DNA of 5,051 bases, taken from contig JAITHZ010000382.1 in NCBI GenBank assembly GCA_031279795.1, forward strand, positions 1 to 5,051. Reading direction: 5' to 3'. Shown piece by piece: positions 1-5,051 of this stretch. The notes below the pieces were generated by a model. That model ran no database searches, had not been told where the DNA came from, and saw only the letters and a program-made list of their open reading frames with translations. A program made the position numbers and the translations under genes. This DNA comes from Bacteroidales bacterium. Its GTDB lineage: Bacteria > Bacteroidota > Bacteroidia > Bacteroidales > WRGA01. Numbering within the stretch: the first letter of the stretch is position 1; the number at the start of each line of letters is the position of its first letter.

Positions 1-10
1 TTAAGAATTA
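1..10. repeat. Single inverted copy of the heptamer-array sequence
   Basis: The first ten bases, TTAAGAATTA, are the exact reverse complement of TAATTCTTAA, the sequence repeated at 93-198. They begin at the window edge, so they could be the end of a second, oppositely oriented array lying to the left, or a chance match in A/T-rich DNA. The rest of 11-92 shows no gene, no convincing hairpin and no terminator for thiC. Confidence 0.35.
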
Positions 11-92
11 CAAGAGAAAACTATTGTCAATTCTACTTATTTCTGCATACTGTTAACTTTTCAAAAATCACAGAATCTTAAACGTAAGACGC

Positions 93-198
93 TAATTCTT
101 AATTCTTAATTCTTAATTCTTAATTCTTAATTCTTAATTCTTAATTCTTAATTCTTAATTCTTAATTCTTAATTCTTAATTCCTAATTCTTTAATTCT
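93..198. repeat. Heptanucleotide tandem repeat array (TAATTCT)15
   Basis: Twelve perfect head-to-tail copies of TAATTCT occupy 93-176. They are followed by one variant unit, TAATTCC (177-183), one perfect unit (184-190), a single extra T at 191 and a last perfect unit (192-198). The only irregularities are at the end that overlaps thiC. The unit has one G:C pair in seven, and the C is always on the plus strand. Because 7 is not a multiple of 3, every frame on both strands passes through TAA every 21 bases, so the array stops translation in all six frames. The main block lies just beyond the thiC stop codon, so a change in copy number there would not alter the protein. It could act on the 3' end of thiC mRNA or as an easily melted DNA segment, but that is inference. 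The copy number may be wrong if the sequence came from short reads. Confidence 0.97.
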
Positions 199-1877
199 TG
201 TTTTGACAGTTTCATGGCGCAGAAATGTGGGCCGCACATGGTGCAATAGTCGCTTTGGGCGGCTGAACGTCCGGCCATGTAATATTCAAGCGCCTTTTCA
301 GGGTCAAGCGAAAGGTTGAACTGATCTTTCCACCGGAAATCGAAACGAGCTTTACTCAACGCATTATCGCGGATTTCGGCGCCGGGGTGTCCTTTTGCCA
401 GGTCTGCGGCGTGAGCGGCTATTTTGTAGGCAATTACGCCGGCGCGAACGTCTTCTTTGTCAGGCAAGCCCAGATGTTCCTTTGGCGTAACGTAGCAAAT
501 CATAGCCGTTCCGTAACGGGCTATTTGCGCAGCGCCGATGGCCGAAGTTATGTGGTCGTAACCCGGCGCAATGTCGGTAGTCAGCGGGCCGAGCGTATAG
601 AATGGCGCTCCGTGACAGTGTTTCAGCTGTTCGTCCATATTTGTCTTAATCTTGTGCATTGGCACGTGTCCAGGACCTTCAATAAGCGTCTGCACGTGAT
701 GTTTCCATGCTGTTTCTGTCAGTTCGCCCAGCACAGAAAGTTCGGCAAACTGTGCAGCGTCGTTGGCGTCGTGAATGGAGCCGGGACGCAGGCCGTCGCC
801 CAGCGAAACGCCAACATCGTAGCGACAGAGTATTTCGCAGATTTCGTTGAAATGCGTATAGAAAAAATTTTCCGCATTGTGGAGCCTCATCCAGTTGGCG
901 ATGATTGCGCCCCCGCGCGACACGATACCGGTTGTGCGTTCCCTTGTCAGCGGCAGATGAGCTTGGAGCAAACCGGCATGGATGGTGAAATAATCCACGC
1001 CCTGTTCGCACTGTTCGACCAGCGTATCGCGGTAAATTTCCCACGAGAGCGCCGCTATATCGCCGCCGGTCTTTTCCAGAGCCTGATAAAGCGGCACAGT
1101 CCCCACGGGAACGGGGGTGTTGCGGATAATCCATTCGCGCGTTTCGTGAATATGCTCGCCTGTAGACAGATCCATGAGTGTGTCGCCGCCCCATTTGCAG
1201 CTCCAGATGGCTTTTTCCACTTCCTCTTCAATTCCCGACGACAGAGCGGAATTCCCGATATTCGTGTTGATTTTCACCAGAAAATGTGTTCCTATAATCA
1301 TCGGTTCGGCTTCTGGATGATTGATGTTGGCCGGAATAATTGCCCGTCCGGAAGCAATTTCGTTGCACACAAATTCAGGTGTGATGTGCGTTGCGATGCC
1401 CAGTTCTGCGTTTTGCATGTTTTCGCGAATGGACACATACTCCATTTCGGGCGTGATAATGCCGCGTTTGGCATAGTACATTTGCGTGCACTTTGCGCTG
1501 TCTTTTGCCCGTCGTGGCAGATGAATTACCGGAAAACGAACACTGTCCAGCCGTTTGTCGTTCAGCCTTTCGTTGCAGTAAACTGATGAGAAAGTCGGCA
1601 ACTGTTCCGTATCGTTTCGAGCCTCAATCCATGCTGCGCGCAGAGGCGGCAAGCCTTGCCGAATGTCAGTCGGAACGCTTTCGTCGGAATACGGCCCGCT
1701 GGTGTCGTAAACCACAACAGGAATGTTTTTTTCGTGTTCCGGCACGTCACCTTTTATCACAACCGTGTCCAACTGCCTTATTTCACGCATCCCGACCCGA
1801 ATGTCATGCAGGATGCCTTTCATATAAATTTTTTGTGATGCAGGATAGGAAATCCGCATCGAACTGTTTCCCTTCAT
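183..1877 (-). CDS. thiC: Phosphomethylpyrimidine synthase ThiC
   Basis: ThiC is a cytosolic radical-SAM enzyme that rearranges 5-aminoimidazole ribotide into HMP phosphate, the pyrimidine moiety of thiamine. The protein has 564 residues. Family blocks visible in order are YDTSGPYSD (57-65), PANINHPEAEPMIIG (182-196), KINTNIGNSA (202-211), MDLSTG (235-240), NTPVPVGTVPLYQALEK (253-269), DYFTIHAG (295-302), GIVSRGGAI (317-325), SLGDGLRPGS (358-367), EGPGHVPMH (400-408) and YTLGPLTTDIAPGYDHITSA (427-446). The iron-sulfur ligands are C545, C548 and C553 in the CX2CX4C motif CTMCGPHFC. The reading frame is intact. The protein ends 11 residues after C553, much sooner than the 631-residue E. coli enzyme, and residues 561-564 plus the stop are encoded by the heptamer array. 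Met7 (codon 1857-1859) is a credible alternative start: MRISYPASQKIY resembles the usual ThiC beginning and AAGGGA lies upstream. The sampled G+C is higher than in the protease gene. No TPP riboswitch fits the short gap upstream, and no other thi gene is in the window. Confidence 0.97.
   Translation of the reverse strand: MKGNSSMRISYPASQKIYMKGILHDIRVGMREIRQLDTVVIKGDVPEHEKNIPVVVYDTSGPYSDESVPTDIRQGLPPLRAAWIEARNDTEQLPTFSSVYCNERLNDKRLDSVRFPVIHLPRRAKDSAKCTQMYYAKRGIITPEMEYVSIRENMQNAELGIATHITPEFVCNEIASGRAIIPANINHPEAEPMIIGTHFLVKINTNIGNSALSSGIEEEVEKAIWSCKWGGDTLMDLSTGEHIHETREWIIRNTPVPVGTVPLYQALEKTGGDIAALSWEIYRDTLVEQCEQGVDYFTIHAGLLQAHLPLTRERTTGIVSRGGAIIANWMRLHNAENFFYTHFNEICEILCRYDVGVSLGDGLRPGSIHDANDAAQFAELSVLGELTETAWKHHVQTLIEGPGHVPMHKIKTNMDEQLKHCHGAPFYTLGPLTTDIAPGYDHITSAIGAAQIARYGTAMICYVTPKEHLGLPDKEDVRAGVIAYKIAAHAADLAKGHPGAEIRDNALSKARFDFRWKDQFNLSLDPEKALEYYMAGRSAAQSDYCTMCGPHFCAMKLSKQELKN
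1869..1874 (-). promoter_or_regulatory. Shine-Dalgarno-like AAGGGA before thiC Met7
   Basis: On the minus strand AAGGGA sits nine bases before the ATG at 1857-1859 (Met7 of the longer frame). The first ATG at 1875-1877 is preceded only by A/T-rich sequence ending in TTTTCAA. The site favours Met7 as the start, giving a 558-residue protein. Bacteroidota initiate without strong Shine-Dalgarno pairing, so this evidence is modest. Confidence 0.3.
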
Positions 1878-1922
1878 TTGAAAATTAAAAATTATGTTGA
1901 ATTATGCAATGTGTTGATTTCC

Positions 1923-1931
1923 CAAAAGATA
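1923..1931 (-). promoter_or_regulatory. Weak -7-like element upstream of thiC
   Basis: The minus strand reads TATCTTTTG, one base longer than the Bacteroidota -7 consensus TAnnTTTG. It lies in the 57-bp ppx-thiC gap, 46 bases before the first thiC ATG. The nearest suitable upstream TTG is about 25 bases away, longer than usual. It could give thiC its own promoter. Cotranscription from ppx is equally possible. Confidence 0.2.
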
Positions 1932-1932
1932 T

Positions 1933-2832
1933 TCAATACGTTGATTTTTCCAGAAACAATTGTTGCACAATACCGTCGGCAAGTCCGACTTTTGGTACGA
2001 AAACGGCCTGGATATTCGCAACCTGCATGATGTGTAAAAAAAGTTGCATAGCTGGAACGATGACATCGGCACGGCTTGGATTCAGCTGCATTTTTTCGAT
2101 CCTGTCTGTCAGCGACATTTGTTTAAGTTTTTCGTAAAGCGCATGTATTTCTGTGCGGAAAATGGGAGCGTCTTTTTTTTTGTTAATGATTTTATGAATT
2201 TTATTGATATTACCGCCGGTTCCTACAATGGCGTCCGGTTTATACAGTTTTACAATTTCGCTAATCCAATTAACCAGTTCATTAAGTAACTGCTGATTTT
2301 CTCCCTGACTGAGTATCCTGACAGCTCCCAGCTGGAATGAGCGCGAGGCTACCTTGCGATTGTCGTGAAATATGGTGATCTCAGTGCTGCCGCCGCCTAC
2401 ATCCACATACATGTAGTTGATTTCTCCACGAACATTTGCTGTCACAGTTGCTCCTGCTGAGCAGATAAGGTCGGCTTCGCGCTCTCCTTCAATAATTTCT
2501 ACTTCAATGCCAGACTCTTCGTGTATTTTGCGCACAACTCTTCTGTTGTTGGCGGCTTCGCGCATGGCGCTGGTGGCAAATGCACGGAAATTTACTACAT
2601 TGTATGCCAGCATGATATGCTTAAATCCTGTGAGCGCCTCTATCAATTGTCCGATTTTTTTCTCGCCAATTTTGCCTTCCGTGAATACATCTTCACCTAA
2701 GCGTACGGGAATGCGTATGAGCAAGCTTTTTTTAACTTCAATGGCTGTTTCGTTGCGGAATGGCGTTGCTATCAACAGCCGAATGGCGTTTGAACCAATG
2801 TCAATTCCTGCAAAAAACGTTGAGTTTTCCAT
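1933..2832 (-). CDS. ppx: Ppx/GppA family phosphatase (exopolyphosphatase or pppGpp phosphohydrolase)
   Basis: The family removes terminal phosphate from inorganic polyphosphate and, in many members, the 5' gamma phosphate of pppGpp, linking it to phosphate storage and the stringent response. It is cytosolic and has the ASKHA (actin/Hsp70) fold. The 299-residue protein shows the first phosphate loop GIDIGSNAIRLL (9-20, D11), ATSAMREAANN (86-96), the EGEREAD segment (115-121, with E119 at the position of the family's catalytic Glu), the second phosphate loop VDVGGGSTEI (143-152), GTGGNINKI (204-212), NPSRADVIVPA (251-261) and GLADGIV (283-289). It consists of the two catalytic domains only; the C-terminal HD-like extension of the roughly 500-residue E. 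coli enzymes is absent, as in other short family members. Polyphosphatase and pppGpp hydrolase activity cannot be told apart from sequence, so the symbol is provisional. No ppk is adjacent. The coding strand has a run of nine A at 2173-2181 (K218-K220). It is divergent from the M48 gene and directly upstream of thiC. Confidence 0.93.
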   Translation of the reverse strand: MENSTFFAGIDIGSNAIRLLIATPFRNETAIEVKKSLLIRIPVRLGEDVFTEGKIGEKKIGQLIEALTGFKHIMLAYNVVNFRAFATSAMREAANNRRVVRKIHEESGIEVEIIEGEREADLICSAGATVTANVRGEINYMYVDVGGGSTEITIFHDNRKVASRSFQLGAVRILSQGENQQLLNELVNWISEIVKLYKPDAIVGTGGNINKIHKIINKKKDAPIFRTEIHALYEKLKQMSLTDRIEKMQLNPSRADVIVPAMQLFLHIMQVANIQAVFVPKVGLADGIVQQLFLEKSTY

Positions 2833-2869
2833 AAAATTTGTTTGAATTATGTTTTCTGTTTTATTTGTG

Positions 2870-2877
2870 CAAAGATA
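2870..2877 (-). promoter_or_regulatory. Predicted -7 box of the ppx (ppx-thiC) promoter
   Basis: The minus strand reads TATCTTTG, an exact match to the Bacteroidota housekeeping -7 consensus TAnnTTTG, ending 37 bases before the ppx ATG. Transcription would start a few bases further left. I see no clear -33 TTG at normal spacing; the expected place overlaps the opposite promoter's -7 box. Confidence 0.6.
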
Positions 2878-2892
2878 ATCGAAAACTTTTAT

Positions 2893-2900
2893 TATCTTTG
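2893..2900 (+). promoter_or_regulatory. Predicted -7 box of the M48 protease promoter
   Basis: TATCTTTG matches TAnnTTTG exactly and lies 61 bases before the protease ATG, leaving a leader of about 55 bases. A TTTG at 2864-2867 is the best -33 candidate, but the 25-base spacer is slightly longer than the usual 17-23. No Shine-Dalgarno sequence precedes the ATG at 2962. Confidence 0.55.
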
Positions 2901-2961
2901 TCCGGTGGTAAGCGAATTTGAAAATTGATTACAACATTCTGAAACACAATTATTTTCATTT

Positions 2962-4191
2962 ATGTATAATTATTTTTTTGTGATTATTATCGCAATTCTT
3001 GTTTGTGATTTTTTGGTTGGACAATGGCTGAATTATTTGAATCGAAAGTGTGCATCTCCTGTTTTGCCGGATGTGTTAAAAGGAATTTACGATGAGGATG
3101 CTTATAAAAAGCAGCAGAATTATTTCGTTGCAAACGAGCGTTTTGGCGTTTTGACCTCTACATTTTCCTTTCTTGTGATTTTGTTGTTTTTGATTTTTCA
3201 TGGCTTTGGCTGGGTGGACGGAATTGTGCGTCAGTTTGCGGAACATCCCATTCCGGTTGCATTGCTGTTTTTTGCTGTCATTGGTCTGGCTAATTCATTG
3301 ATTGAATTACCGTTTACATGGTATGATACATTTGTCATTGAGGAACGTTTCGGATTTAACAAGACTACTCGAAAGACTTTTTGGCTTGATTTCCTGAAAA
3401 GTTTGTTGCTGGGGGCAGTGATTGGCGTTCCGTTGTTGTGTTTGATTGTCTGGATTTATGAGAATACTGGCGCTTATTTTTGGTTATTGGCATGGGGCGT
3501 TATCAGCATATTTTCTATTTTTTTAAGTATGTTTTATTCAGAATGGATTGTTCCGCTTTTCAACAAACAGACGCCGCTCGAAGCCGGAGAATTGCGCGAC
3601 GCAATCGAAAATTTTGCACAGAGAGCAGGATTCAGACTGGATAATATTTTCCTGATAGATGGTTCAAAGCGTTCGGCGAAAGCAAATGCGTATTTCAGCG
3701 GACTGGGCAGAAAAAAGCGGGTTGTTCTGTACGATACGCTGATTGCAGAACTGACTGTCAATGAAATTGTGGCTGTTCTGGCGCACGAAATTGGACACTA
3801 TAAAAAGAAACATACATTGCAAATGTTGTTTTATTCCTTGATTAACAGCGGAATAATGTTTTTCCTTTTGTCTCTTTTTCTCAATAATGTTGATTTGGCA
3901 CAAGCGTTGGGCGCAGAAACCCCATCGTTTCATCTGGGAGTTTTGGGGTTTGGACTTTTGTATGCGCCGGTATCGTTCGTCACGGGAATTTTGGCAAGCA
4001 TTATGTCTCGCAAAAACGAATATCAGGCCGATGCTTTTGCCGCTCAATATGGCTTGGCGCAGGACTTATGCGAGGGTTTGAAGAAAATTTCGGTAAAAGC
4101 CCTGAGCAATTTAACGCCACATCCCTTGTATGTTTTTTTCCATTATTCCCATCCTACGTTACTGCAACGACTGGCGAAACTAACCGTTTGA
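2962..4191 (+). CDS. M48 family zinc metalloprotease, Ste24/CAAX prenyl protease 1-like
   Basis: This is an integral-membrane zinc endopeptidase of 409 residues, close to the length of eukaryotic Ste24. The zinc site is HEIGH at 275-279 (H275, catalytic E276, H279), with the third ligand E353 in NEYQADAFA (352-360) and D357 after it. Other family marks are the N-terminal YQ..Y-type segment DAYKKQQNYFVANERFG (46-62), LPFTWYDTFVIEERFGFN (116-133), DGSKRSAKANAYFSG (233-247) and the terminal SHPTLLQRL (396-404). Hydrophobic segments near 3-25, 64-84, 98-115, 147-166, 171-192, 288-308 and 326-347 give about seven membrane spans, as in Ste24. Bacteria lack the usual CAAX-prenylated substrates, so the role here is probably general processing or quality control of membrane proteins; that is inference. 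The frame opens at an A/T-rich ATG without a Shine-Dalgarno site and ends with TGA. Transcription is divergent from ppx. Confidence 0.95.
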   Translation: MYNYFFVIIIAILVCDFLVGQWLNYLNRKCASPVLPDVLKGIYDEDAYKKQQNYFVANERFGVLTSTFSFLVILLFLIFHGFGWVDGIVRQFAEHPIPVALLFFAVIGLANSLIELPFTWYDTFVIEERFGFNKTTRKTFWLDFLKSLLLGAVIGVPLLCLIVWIYENTGAYFWLLAWGVISIFSIFLSMFYSEWIVPLFNKQTPLEAGELRDAIENFAQRAGFRLDNIFLIDGSKRSAKANAYFSGLGRKKRVVLYDTLIAELTVNEIVAVLAHEIGHYKKKHTLQMLFYSLINSGIMFFLLSLFLNNVDLAQALGAETPSFHLGVLGFGLLYAPVSFVTGILASIMSRKNEYQADAFAAQYGLAQDLCEGLKKISVKALSNLTPHPLYVFFHYSHPTLLQRLAKLTV

Positions 4192-4291
4192 TTGTTTGTG
4201 GTAAATTATTAGTAAATTATAATCAATTGGGCTATAATTAGCAAAAATAAATATTTTCATTACAATTACTTAAATTTTAAATTTTTAAATT
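4192..4291. other. A/T-rich spacer with short repeats, possible promoter of the next gene
   Basis: The 100-bp spacer contains two direct copies of GTAAATTAT (4201-4209, 4212-4220) and a 7-bp inverted repeat AATTATA/TATAATT (4215-4221, 4233-4239). It ends in runs of A and T just before the ATG. There is no exact TAnnTTTG and no G+C-rich terminator stem, so I cannot say whether the downstream gene is cotranscribed with the protease or has its own start. Confidence 0.3.
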
Positions 4292-4879
4292 ATGATTGAC
4301 AATTTAGTAAAGTTAGTAGGAGACGTTGCAGGTTCCGCAATTAGCGATAATTCGGAAGTTCCCAATGAAAAAAATGAGGTAGCCATTCAATCGGCTGCCG
4401 AAGGTGTTTTTGATGGTTTGAAAGACTATGCTGCCGGTGGAGGTATTCCGCAAATTGTGAATATGTTGGCTGGCGATAACGCTAATCAAGGCATCAGCGG
4501 ATCTCTGGTGAATAATGTCCAGTCATCGGTTGTCAGTTCATTAATGGAAAAAGCAGGCATAAAAAATGCCGTTGCGCAACGTATTGCAGGGCAGTTAGTT
4601 CCAACGGTATTAGGTGCACTTACAAAAAATGCAAATGCTCCCAGCAACACCAGCAACACAGGGTTTAGCATTGACAGTTTGCTTAGTTCCATCACCGGAG
4701 GGAAAACCGACGGGATAAGCGTGTCGAGTTTGCTGGACAAATTTGTCGGTAATGGTGACGGAAAATTTGATTTGAATGATATCGCCGGTTTATTTTCAAA
4801 AAAATCTTCTGATAAACAGGGAGATTCAGACGGTGGCGGGCTCTTGGGCGCTTTGGGCGGACTGCTGGGCGGTAAATGA
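4292..4879 (+). CDS. Uncharacterised 195-residue protein with degenerate EF-hand-like loop and Gly/Leu-rich tail
   Basis: I do not recognise a named function. The composition recalls the small, Gly/Leu-rich DUF937/YidB-type proteins, and similar uncharacterised proteins occur in Bacteroidota, but that is an impression and not a search result. The protein has no cysteine, no signal peptide and no true membrane span. The N-terminal part (1-112) looks helical and contains GGGIPQIVNMLAG (49-61) and QRIAGQLVPTVLGALTK (96-112). A low-complexity linker NANAPSNTSNTG (113-124) follows; it includes SNTSNT, encoded by a 9-bp tandem duplication at 4642-4659. Residues 152-163, VGNGDGKFDLND, fit the 12-residue dockerin/EF-hand calcium loop at positions 3, 5, 9 and 12 but have Val where the first Asp belongs. 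The tail DGGGLLGALGGLLGGK (180-195) is glycine and leucine rich. The start is the only ATG near the frame opening, preceded by A/T-rich sequence with no Shine-Dalgarno site. Confidence 0.88.
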   Translation: MIDNLVKLVGDVAGSAISDNSEVPNEKNEVAIQSAAEGVFDGLKDYAAGGGIPQIVNMLAGDNANQGISGSLVNNVQSSVVSSLMEKAGIKNAVAQRIAGQLVPTVLGALTKNANAPSNTSNTGFSIDSLLSSITGGKTDGISVSSLLDKFVGNGDGKFDLNDIAGLFSKKSSDKQGDSDGGGLLGALGGLLGGK

Positions 4880-4883
4880 GATG

Positions 4884-4902
4884 CGGGTTGTCTTGCAATC
4901 CG
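4884..4902 (+). other. Small stem-loop just after the 195-residue gene
   Basis: CGGGTTG (4884-4890) pairs with CAATCCG (4896-4902) around a five-base loop, with one G:U pair, five bases after the TGA. No T run follows, so it is not a standard intrinsic terminator. It may protect the mRNA 3' end or be chance. Confidence 0.25.
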
Positions 4903-4982
4903 AGTTATAGATATTGCAGGTCATGGCCTGACGAAAATTGAACATTATTATTAATAAAATAATAGTCTTGTTTAGCGAATAT

Positions 4983-5045
4983 AAAGATGCAAAAAAGATA
5001 AATAAATTATTGTTAATCAAACATTTATCTTCTTTGCATCTTTTT
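4983..5045 (+). terminator. Long inverted repeat with T run, probable (bidirectional) terminator
   Basis: The arms at 4983-5003 and 5023-5043 are 21 bases each and complementary except for one A/C mismatch (4994 with 5032). The loop is 19 bases (5004-5022). The right arm runs into five T (5041-5045), as in an intrinsic terminator, and the structure lies 103 bases downstream of the last plus-strand stop codon. The stem is A/T-rich with a GATGC core. Seen from the minus strand a weaker T-rich stretch also follows, so it could end transcription from both sides if the next gene is convergent. The arms also contain AAGATAAAT/ATTTATCTT, similar to the promoter palindrome at 2870-2900, so a regulatory role is the alternative. 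Confidence 0.55.
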
Positions 5046-5051
5046 CTTTGT

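Larger units (their letters stand above)
2870..2900. repeat. Perfect 10-bp inverted repeat in the divergent promoter region
   Basis: CAAAGATAAT (2870-2879) and ATTATCTTTG (2891-2900) are exact reverse complements separated by 11 bases. Each arm contains a TATCTTTG -7 box pointing outward, so the palindrome may simply be two divergent promoters. Alternatively it could bind a dimeric regulator that controls both directions. The stem is too A/T-rich, and lies in the wrong place between divergent genes, to be a good terminator. Confidence 0.75.

Noticed and set aside
93..198. CRISPR array
   Set aside because: The units are 7 bp, directly abutting and without spacers, so this is a microsatellite.
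93..198. Phase-variation switch acting on thiC
   Set aside because: Twelve of the units lie beyond the thiC stop codon and thiC is read into the array, so copy-number change there cannot shift the coding frame.
679..1194. 171-codon minus-strand frame inside thiC
   Set aside because: It is an alternative frame of the same strand, Arg-rich, with no family motif. The overlapping thiC frame is certain.
387..1586. 399-codon open frame on the plus strand opposite thiC
   Set aside because: It is antisense to an intact, well-conserved thiC, has a Cys/Phe/Arg-rich composition typical of a shadow frame, and shows no recognisable domain.
2417..2845. 142-codon plus-strand frame opposite ppx
   Set aside because: It mirrors the ppx codons and has no independent motif or credible start region.
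3664..4047. 127-codon minus-strand frame opposite the M48 gene
   Set aside because: It is antisense to the zinc-site region of the protease, with no motif of its own.
4917..4930. CAGGT/GCCTG mini-hairpin
   Set aside because: It has only five pairs including one G:U, with no T run after it.
4946..4964. 7-bp TATTATT/AATAATA hairpin
   Set aside because: All stem pairs are A:T and the surrounding sequence is A/T-rich, so a chance origin is more likely than a terminator.

Overview
The window looks like ordinary chromosome from a member of the Bacteroidota, most likely Bacteroidales. Three things point there. Initiation regions are A/T-rich and mostly lack a Shine-Dalgarno sequence. Two TATCTTTG elements fit the Bacteroidota -7 consensus TAnnTTTG. 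The proteins also have the right form for the group: a ThiC of 564 residues, a two-domain Ppx/GppA of about 300 residues, and a Ste24-like M48 protease. This placement is inferred from reading; no database search was run.

Layout. Positions 1-92 hold no recognisable gene. Positions 93-198 are an array of 15 copies of the heptamer TAATTCT, which runs into the 3' end of thiC. On the minus strand, ppx/gppA (2832-1933) is followed after 57 bp by thiC (1877-183), possibly as one transcript. A divergent intergenic region (2833-2961) contains a perfect 10-bp inverted repeat whose arms are back-to-back -7 boxes, one facing ppx and one facing the plus-strand gene. On the plus strand are an integral-membrane M48 zinc protease (2962-4191) and, 100 bp later, a 195-residue protein of unknown function with a degenerate calcium-loop motif and a Gly/Leu-rich tail (4292-4879). 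The window ends with a 21-bp, one-mismatch inverted repeat and a T run, probably a terminator.

How the genes relate. ThiC makes the pyrimidine half of thiamine. Ppx/GppA hydrolyses polyphosphate and/or pppGpp. The M48 protein is a membrane protease. These are housekeeping functions and I see no shared pathway. No phage, transposon, CRISPR, tRNA or rRNA sequence is visible, and no defence or conflict system. The most unusual items are the heptamer array that supplies the last codons and stop of thiC, the paired promoter palindrome, a thiC without a TPP riboswitch or other thi genes next to it, and the uncharacterised C-terminal gene.
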